Source: Tenebrio molitor (taxonomy: Eukaryota > Arthropoda > Insecta > Coleoptera > Tenebrionidae). From it: DNA of 64,000 nt. The notes below the pieces were generated by a model. It was not told where the DNA came from. It saw only the letters and a program-made list of their open reading frames with translations, and made no database searches. Location of the stretch: the NCBI RefSeq assembly GCF_963966145.1, contig NC_091047.1:33232001-33296000 (forward strand). Reading direction: 5' to 3'. Made by a program: the position numbers and the translations under genes. Below, piece after piece: positions 59,713 to 64,000 of the stretch (within the stretch, counting starts at the first letter, position 1; every line of letters starts with the position of its first letter).

Positions 59713-60853
59713 TTATTCGATTATGTTAGCTTCACGCAACTCCTCAATAACAGAAACAATTTCGTTAGAGTGACCTGTATGACCTGCTGACTGAGATGCG
59801 ACTAATAATCTCAATCTATTAACTAACTCATTTGGATCATTCCAATAAACGTAGTCAATCGGCTTATCGGAGACTTCTTTAAACATTCCTTTCCCCAATG
59901 TTTTCTTTCGTGCTGTTTTTGGTGGCTTGCTGTTCAAAATATAAAGGAGCGATTATTGATTTATACTTATTTGATCTTGATCCCTGTATTTGTCCGCTAG
60001 GATGAAAGTTAACTCTGCAGGCATTACTACTGTCTAAAATTGTCTTATAGGTGTACAAATCTTCTTGAGTATAATTTTTTGGGTTGTTTTTAAACAACAA
60101 TTGATACAGACCCGGTGTCGTTTTATAGAATGCATCATTGACCGTTATATCAGATCCTACAAATTTTACTTCTGAAGCTCCCACAAAAAACTTCTCTTGA
60201 ATATCATCATGCCTTATTCCTGTTCTATGATCAAATTCTTTTGTTCTATCTCGATTCATAGCGTCAATGTATTGTCTCGGTACTTCATCAAAAGTTTGTA
60301 AGTATTGCTCGTAAGCATTAGTGTCAAGCGTTTTTCCTTGCATTCCTCTATTTTCTTCCACTGATTCATTCATTAAATCAACTAATGTGTAATTTAATCT
60401 TTTGGAAGGTTTTGAAATTAGCGTTTCTTCATCATAATGTGAAACATTAGCAGGATTATTTTCTACTAATTCTGACGTTCTTATTTCCTTCTCGTTTAAT
60501 GTGGCATTTTTTTTCCTTAGCTTAGAAACTTTAGCAGACAAATTATTTTCCATTCTTTGTGGTGAAGTTTCATCCAAAAGAGATTTGATAGGTAAAATTT
60601 CTTGTTTCATCAGGTTCTGTTTTTTTTTGTTATGATTATCATTTTTGTTGGTATTATTATTATAACATTTAACATCTGTGTTTTGCAACTGATCAGAGAT
60701 TGTCTTTAGACGCTTAGTGATGGGAGAAAATGCACCTTCTTGCCTTATTTCACCTTGTTTTAATAAATTCATTTTACGCTTTGCTTCTTCTCTTTTCTTA
60801 ATTAATTTTTTAGCCAATTCTACCGAATTTGATAATTCATTTTCCGAATTCAT
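59713..60853 (-). pseudogene. Conserved Polinton protein of unknown function (one frameshift)
   Basis: From ATG at 60853 the first 300 residues contain a lysine-rich start (ELAKKLIKKREEAKRKMNLL), a long low-complexity middle, then a conserved block (TTPGLYQLLFKNNPKNYTQE, SNKYKSIIAPLY). A single-base shift near 59940 moves the reading into the frame that carries KTLGKGMFKEVSDKPIDYVY, WNDPNELVNRLRLLVASQSA and GHTGHSNEIVSVIEELREA, with the stop at 59713-59715. I recognise this pairing as a protein that recurs in Polinton-containing insect sequence, usually unnamed. It sits between the integrase and the packaging ATPase. I give no function: no enzymatic motif is visible. The A-run near 60630 may be another slippage site. 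Confidence 0.7.
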
Positions 60854-61016
60854 GGTGTAAGGGGCAATAGTATTTCAAAGCGCACCCAAAACGATTTATC
60901 AATTAACGGTTGAATACAAAGCGATATCAAACCGTTTGTAAAGCGAGATTAAGCGTATATACCAGCCAACTGTTTGCCACAAACCGATTTTAAACCGTGT
61001 GTAATAGTTATTTTTT

Positions 61017-61310
61017 ATTCGACACTGTCAGAATTTGAGAATTTTCTCCTGTGTGAACGGATTTTGATAAATTTGACAACTTGTCAAAACGAAACGTCAA
61101 GCTAATTTTAAAGATTTTTAGCAATTTGGAGCCTTTAAGGGGCTCGTCGAACAAAAAAACGTTGTATTCAACTCGTTCTTGTGTAATTTGGGCTTTTTTT
61201 GGCACTCGTGGACCTTTAAAACTCTCGTTTCACTCGAGTTTTAAACTGGTCCACTCATGCCAAAAAAAGCCAAAATTACACACGAACTCGTTAAATAAAT
61301 AACTATTATG
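61017..61310. repeat. Foldback repeat, copy 2 (see 5910-6200)
   Basis: Matches the repeat at 5910-6200 through TTTGAGAATTTTCTCCTGTG, TTTAAGGGGCTCGTCGAAC and the hairpin (61170-61291). Arms run from AACTCGTTC inward through TTTTTTTGGCACTCGTGGACC and back through GGTCCACTCATGCC to ACGAACTCGTT. Both copies lie beside Polinton genes. Confidence 0.75.
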
Positions 61311-61424
61311 GTATAAGTGGGTTATTTAAGATATTACCCACGAGAGGTATTTGTAACCTACGAGGGCTTGCCCGAGTAGGTTATTACCTCGAGTGGGTAG
61401 TACTTAATAACCCACGTATGCCAT
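61309..61424. repeat. Foldback hairpin repeat
   Basis: Outer arms TGGTATAAGTGGGTTATTTA and AATAACCCACGTATGCCA. Middle arms ACCCACGAGAGGTA / TACCTCGAGTGGGT (with gaps) and AACCTACGAGGGC / GCCCGAGTAGGTT around a TT centre. Same three-tier layout with CGAG punctuation as the H foldback at 53582. Confidence 0.75.
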
Positions 61425-61757
61425 ACAACGTTTTATCCAATATTCCAAAATTTTTAGATAATGACATTATTGATGAAATTCTGCTCCCGATGGGTTATGG
61501 ACGTTAATAACCCACGGTGCTAATGGCAACGTGGGTTATGTATGTTATAACCCACGGTGCAAATGGCAACGTGGGTTAAAACAACAGACTAGTTATAGCC
61601 CAGTTTACTCAATTAAAACTAACTAGTAAAACACGATATTACTCTTGAATGTTGGATAAAGCGATATTAAGCGTTTGTAACTGTATCGGTCAACCGTTGA
61701 TATCAAACTGATTTGATACCGTTGTGCAAAGCGATCTAAGTACTATTCGATTCTCAT

Positions 61758-62450
61758 TTACATATGAGGTTGAATAAATGAATCAAAACCTTTTCTGTAT
61801 CTTCCTGCATTAATATCTCTTTCTCGATCAATAACTAAAAAGTCGTAACAATTTTTCCAACAGAGTGAACACATTTCCTTAAAGTGATCGAAAGTTAAAT
61901 CCGTACTAATATTGTCTTCATATATCTAACGTAAATTTAAATTATCTTGTTTGAATAATATTAAGAGATTTGCGTTGTCTCGAATTAACTGTTTAGGAAT
62001 ACGACTGTACGTTTGACACAAGTAAAAGCAATCTATGTTTTTATGTCGACCCATACTAAAGTATTCTCGCATCAAATTTTGTTTATCGCATGCTACATCA
62101 TCAAAAATAAATATCGAATTGCGTTTTGCTTTAGATGGTGGAGGTATGTTGCTTTCCAAATCGTTAAAAGCAAAATAATTCATACCCTTAATGGGTTTCA
62201 ACAAGTTTTCTAAATATTGATATTTTGGTTGAAAAAGAGATTTTGAATAGACATAAACATTTTCAAATCGTAAACCGTTAGAATGTTCAATTAAACTGAT
62301 CATGGTATTGGTTTTTCCACAATTAGATGGTCCCACAAGAAGACAACGAATTGTTGATGGTAATAATTCACCGTGTCGTTTATTAGTTTCAGAATGTTTT
62401 GAGTCATTATTTGTGACCGTGAGTGTGATCGGTTGTTGTACTATTCGCAT
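61758..62450 (-). pseudogene. Polinton A32-like genome-packaging ATPase (one in-frame stop)
   Basis: FtsK/HerA-type ATPase that, by homology with viral packaging motors, would drive element DNA into a capsid. Walker A is GPSNCGKTN (residues about 39-47), and Walker B is the hydrophobic run FIFDDVAC (about 113-120). The sensor-like region YFSMGRHKNIDCFYLCQTYS follows. TAG at 61926-61928 interrupts after residue 174, but the same frame continues with FDHFKEMCSLCWKNCYDF and INAGRYRKGF to TAA at 61758-61760, giving about 230 codons, near the usual size for the family. The start ATG at 62450 faces the plus-strand gene at 62568 across a 117-bp divergent promoter. Confidence 0.88.
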
Positions 62451-62567
62451 TTTGATAGAAACTAAACTAAAGTTTTTATCTTGGTTTTTGGATATATAAA
62501 GATAATCATATTTAAAGAATTAAGTTAGTTTGGTTCTTGCAGTAGGAGTGTAAAGAAAAAACTATAA
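62451..62567. promoter_or_regulatory. Divergent intergenic region with TATA-like box
   Basis: 117 bp between the minus-strand ATPase and the plus-strand phospholipase-domain ORF. GGATATATAAAG at about 62490-62501 is a TATA-like element some 70 bp before the plus-strand ATG. A shared bidirectional promoter is inference from the layout. Confidence 0.4.
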
Positions 62568-63146
62568 ATGTTGCTGAGGAGATCAAATGTGAACAGTCCA
62601 AAAAAGACTATCAATAAGAGATATCGCGGTGAGGGTGTTGTAAATTCGCTCATTAACAAATTGCCTTTCGAAATTCATATTCCTGGATACAATTATTGCG
62701 GTCCCGGAACAAAACTATCGAAGCGACTAGCAAGAGGAGATCAAGGTGTAAATAAGCTAGACGAAGCCTGTAAAGAACACGATATAGCTTATAATAACCA
62801 CGAGGATTTACAAGAAAGACACAAAGCAGATAGTGTTTTATTGGGAAAGGCAAAAGAGAGATTTCATTCTTTGAACGCTTCATTGGGAGAAAAAGCGGCA
62901 GCATTAGGTGTGGCCAGCATCATGAAAGCCAAAGTGAAACTTGGTATGGGTTGTAAATCTAAAAATCAAAAACGGAAAAGACAAAATTTAAAACGTGGCA
63001 AAGGATTGCGTTTTAACGATTTAACAAAAACAGCACGATCAGCATTGAAGGGGAAGAAATTTAAAAATTCTAGTAATGCTGTAAAAGTTGCAGTAAAAGC
63101 AGTAAAATCTGCAAAGGCAAAAGAAGAATTACACCGCTTCGTGTGA
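62568..63146 (+). CDS. Polinton capsid-type protein with phospholipase A2-like domain
   Basis: 192 residues, open from ATG 62568 to TGA 63144-63146. Residues about 44-75 carry a calcium-loop-like YNYCGPGTKLSKR and a catalytic-type ACKEHDIAYNN (His-Asp), the signature of the secreted-phospholipase fold in parvovirus VP1-type capsid proteins, where it helps particles leave the endosome. The C-terminal 80 residues are strongly basic (KSKNQKRKRQNLKRGKGL; AVKVAVKAVKSAKAK), as in DNA-associated minor capsid proteins. It lies divergent to the packaging ATPase, which fits a Polinton virion module. The frame shift at the stop suggests that the following hydrophobic ORF was once continuous with it or translationally coupled. 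This is the best-preserved frame in the block; whether it is expressed is unknown. Confidence 0.75.
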   Translation: MLLRRSNVNSPKKTINKRYRGEGVVNSLINKLPFEIHIPGYNYCGPGTKLSKRLARGDQGVNKLDEACKEHDIAYNNHEDLQERHKADSVLLGKAKERFHSLNASLGEKAAALGVASIMKAKVKLGMGCKSKNQKRKRQNLKRGKGLRFNDLTKTARSALKGKKFKNSSNAVKVAVKAVKSAKAKEELHRFV

Positions 63147-63292
63147 TTCCAGTTCCAAAAAGTGGAGGTTTTTTACCACTCATTCCAATTTTTGCTGCGC
63201 TCGGTGCATTAGGATCATTAGGTGGTGGGGCCGCAACAATTGTTAAAGCAGTTAATGCTGCTAAAGAAGCTCAAATACAACTTAAAGAAAAT
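63143..63292 (+). pseudogene. Polinton small hydrophobic capsid-type segment, truncated by element F2
   Basis: Starts at GTG overlapping the stop of the upstream ORF; the frame is also open further back, so the true start is uncertain. It reads IPVPKSGGFLPLIPIFAALG, then a glycine/alanine-rich segment (ALGSLGGGAATIVKAVNAAK), and enters a charged helix (KEAQIQLKEN) where element F2 is inserted at 63293. The apparent continuation to 63352 is F2 sequence. The glycine-rich hydrophobic stretch resembles the membrane-active part of minor capsid proteins. Its position right after the phospholipase-domain ORF supports a Polinton origin. The C-terminus is lost or lies beyond the window. Confidence 0.6.
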
Positions 63293-64000
63293 TGTAATGA
63301 TTTGAAGACATTACTTTTTCCGCCAAATATTCGAACCTGCGCAAAACGGTAACAAATGTGGTCGTGATCGTCATCGAATCGGAGGAACCCTACGTTGTGT
63401 CTTTCTTTTGGCGGAAAAAGGTTCGGAATGCAAACGATGAGGGTTCCAGTTGGAAGAGTGCCGCAAATAAAACCACACATGTGAGGGACGCCAAACTTTT
63501 ATTTCATTTAATTATTTGATCCGCAATAACTTTGAATCTTTGAAGCGAGCAACGCAAGATGGCAACAAAACAAAATAAAAGATATACACAAATAAACAGC
63601 ATTAAACGATGCAACACAAAATACAAATCGAAATAGCAAACGGTGAATTTTTTAAAGAAATAAAGACAAACAAGAAATTAGACACAATGCCAAATCTCAC
63701 GTTGCACTCGCATACGCCAAACGAACCGGCAAAGTGGATTTTTGAATTAAGGTGAATGAACGAATTTTTCCCGACAAAACACAAAAATAAACAAATTATA
63801 AAACGCGGTTATTGCAAAACGGGACCGATAAAACCCCCGTAAACGGTATCCCAAAGGCGGAATCTTTTCAAACTTCATAACAAATTTTTCTTAAACACGA
63901 ATTACAATAAAATATTTCATTTCGGTACAGTTGAGATACGGGGACGCGCGATTTCGTCACGAGCCGTTTAAATGGAGATACAACAACTACAGAGTACATG
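63293..64000 (+). mobile_element. Long solo-LTR-like element F, copy 2 (cut by window end)
   Basis: Starts TGTAATGATTTGAAGAC at 63293 and follows the first 700 bp of F copy 1 (49701 on) with scattered differences. CTACGTTGTG lies at 63390-63399, 97 bp from the start, as in copy 1, and GCAAATAAAAC near 63463. The 4 bp before it are AAAT. The right end lies outside the window, so it may be a solo LTR or the 5' LTR of a complete element. Confidence 0.75.

Larger units (their letters stand above)
60854..61757. repeat. Foldback-rich spacer between Polinton genes
   Basis: Contains foldback copy 2 (61017-61310), a separate hairpin (61309-61424) and a 46-bp tandem repeat with AACCCACGGTGCNAATGGCA and ACGTGGGTTA (about 61510-61585). 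GCGATATTAAGCG and AAACCGTTTGTAAAGCGA-like phrases occur on both sides (about 60920 and 61660), suggesting short inverted or direct repeats. Non-coding. Confidence 0.65.

Noticed and set aside
60854..61757. Polinton terminal inverted repeat
   Set aside because: The hairpins here lie between genes of the same block and also at 5910-6200, so they are internal foldbacks rather than element ends.
63293..63352. Apparent C-terminal extension of the Polinton small ORF
   Set aside because: This stretch is the start of element F2, shown by its match to 49701-49760.

Overview
AT-rich eukaryotic DNA, most likely from an insect (possibly a beetle). The window carries BEL/Pao, Polinton, Tc1/mariner-like, LINE and MITE-type elements together with a 364-bp satellite, and I found no host gene, rRNA or intact tRNA that I could support. 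It reads as a transposon and satellite 'graveyard', perhaps pericentromeric or intercalary heterochromatin. The species is inference only.

Layout. 1-4342: the 3' part of a BEL/Pao retrotransposon (gag zinc knuckles, protease, RT, integrase, 3' LTR), with RNase H missing and a terminal frameshift. 4343-8872: a broken Polinton/Maverick protein-primed DNA polymerase B, split by about 1.8 kb of inserted DNA. 8890-9425: 153-bp tandem repeats and a TA-flanked MITE. 9913-33000: a 364-bp satellite in two arrays (9913-11457 and 14934-19975) plus scattered degenerate copies. Into it are inserted long TG...CA elements with 4-bp target duplications (named here A, B, C, D), a LINE 3' end, MITEs and a mariner remnant. 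33000-39120: degenerate repeats without recognisable genes. 39122-44719: a MITE-like element containing two abutting long elements (C', an inverted relative of C, and E). 44989-57005: dispersed MITEs, foldbacks, a long element F, and an unidentified repeat-containing ORF. 57282-63292: a TIR element, then a Polinton block: chromodomain integrase, conserved Polinton protein and packaging ATPase on the minus strand, and a phospholipase A2-domain capsid-type protein on the plus strand. 63293-64000: a second copy of F, truncated by the window edge.

The most notable signal is the group of long solo-LTR-like elements. All begin TG, end CA and have 4-bp duplications where both sides are visible. Three (B, C, D) are inserted at the same GTAC inside the satellite's palindrome, and the right end of A also abuts GTAC. 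C' and E sit next to each other between GTAT duplications. All except B share a CTACGTTGTG motif near the 5' end. A second signal is a set of foldback sequences with similar architecture but different primary sequence, several of them inside Polinton DNA.

Nearly every coding unit is damaged. The 62568-63146 phospholipase-domain ORF is the best-preserved exception.
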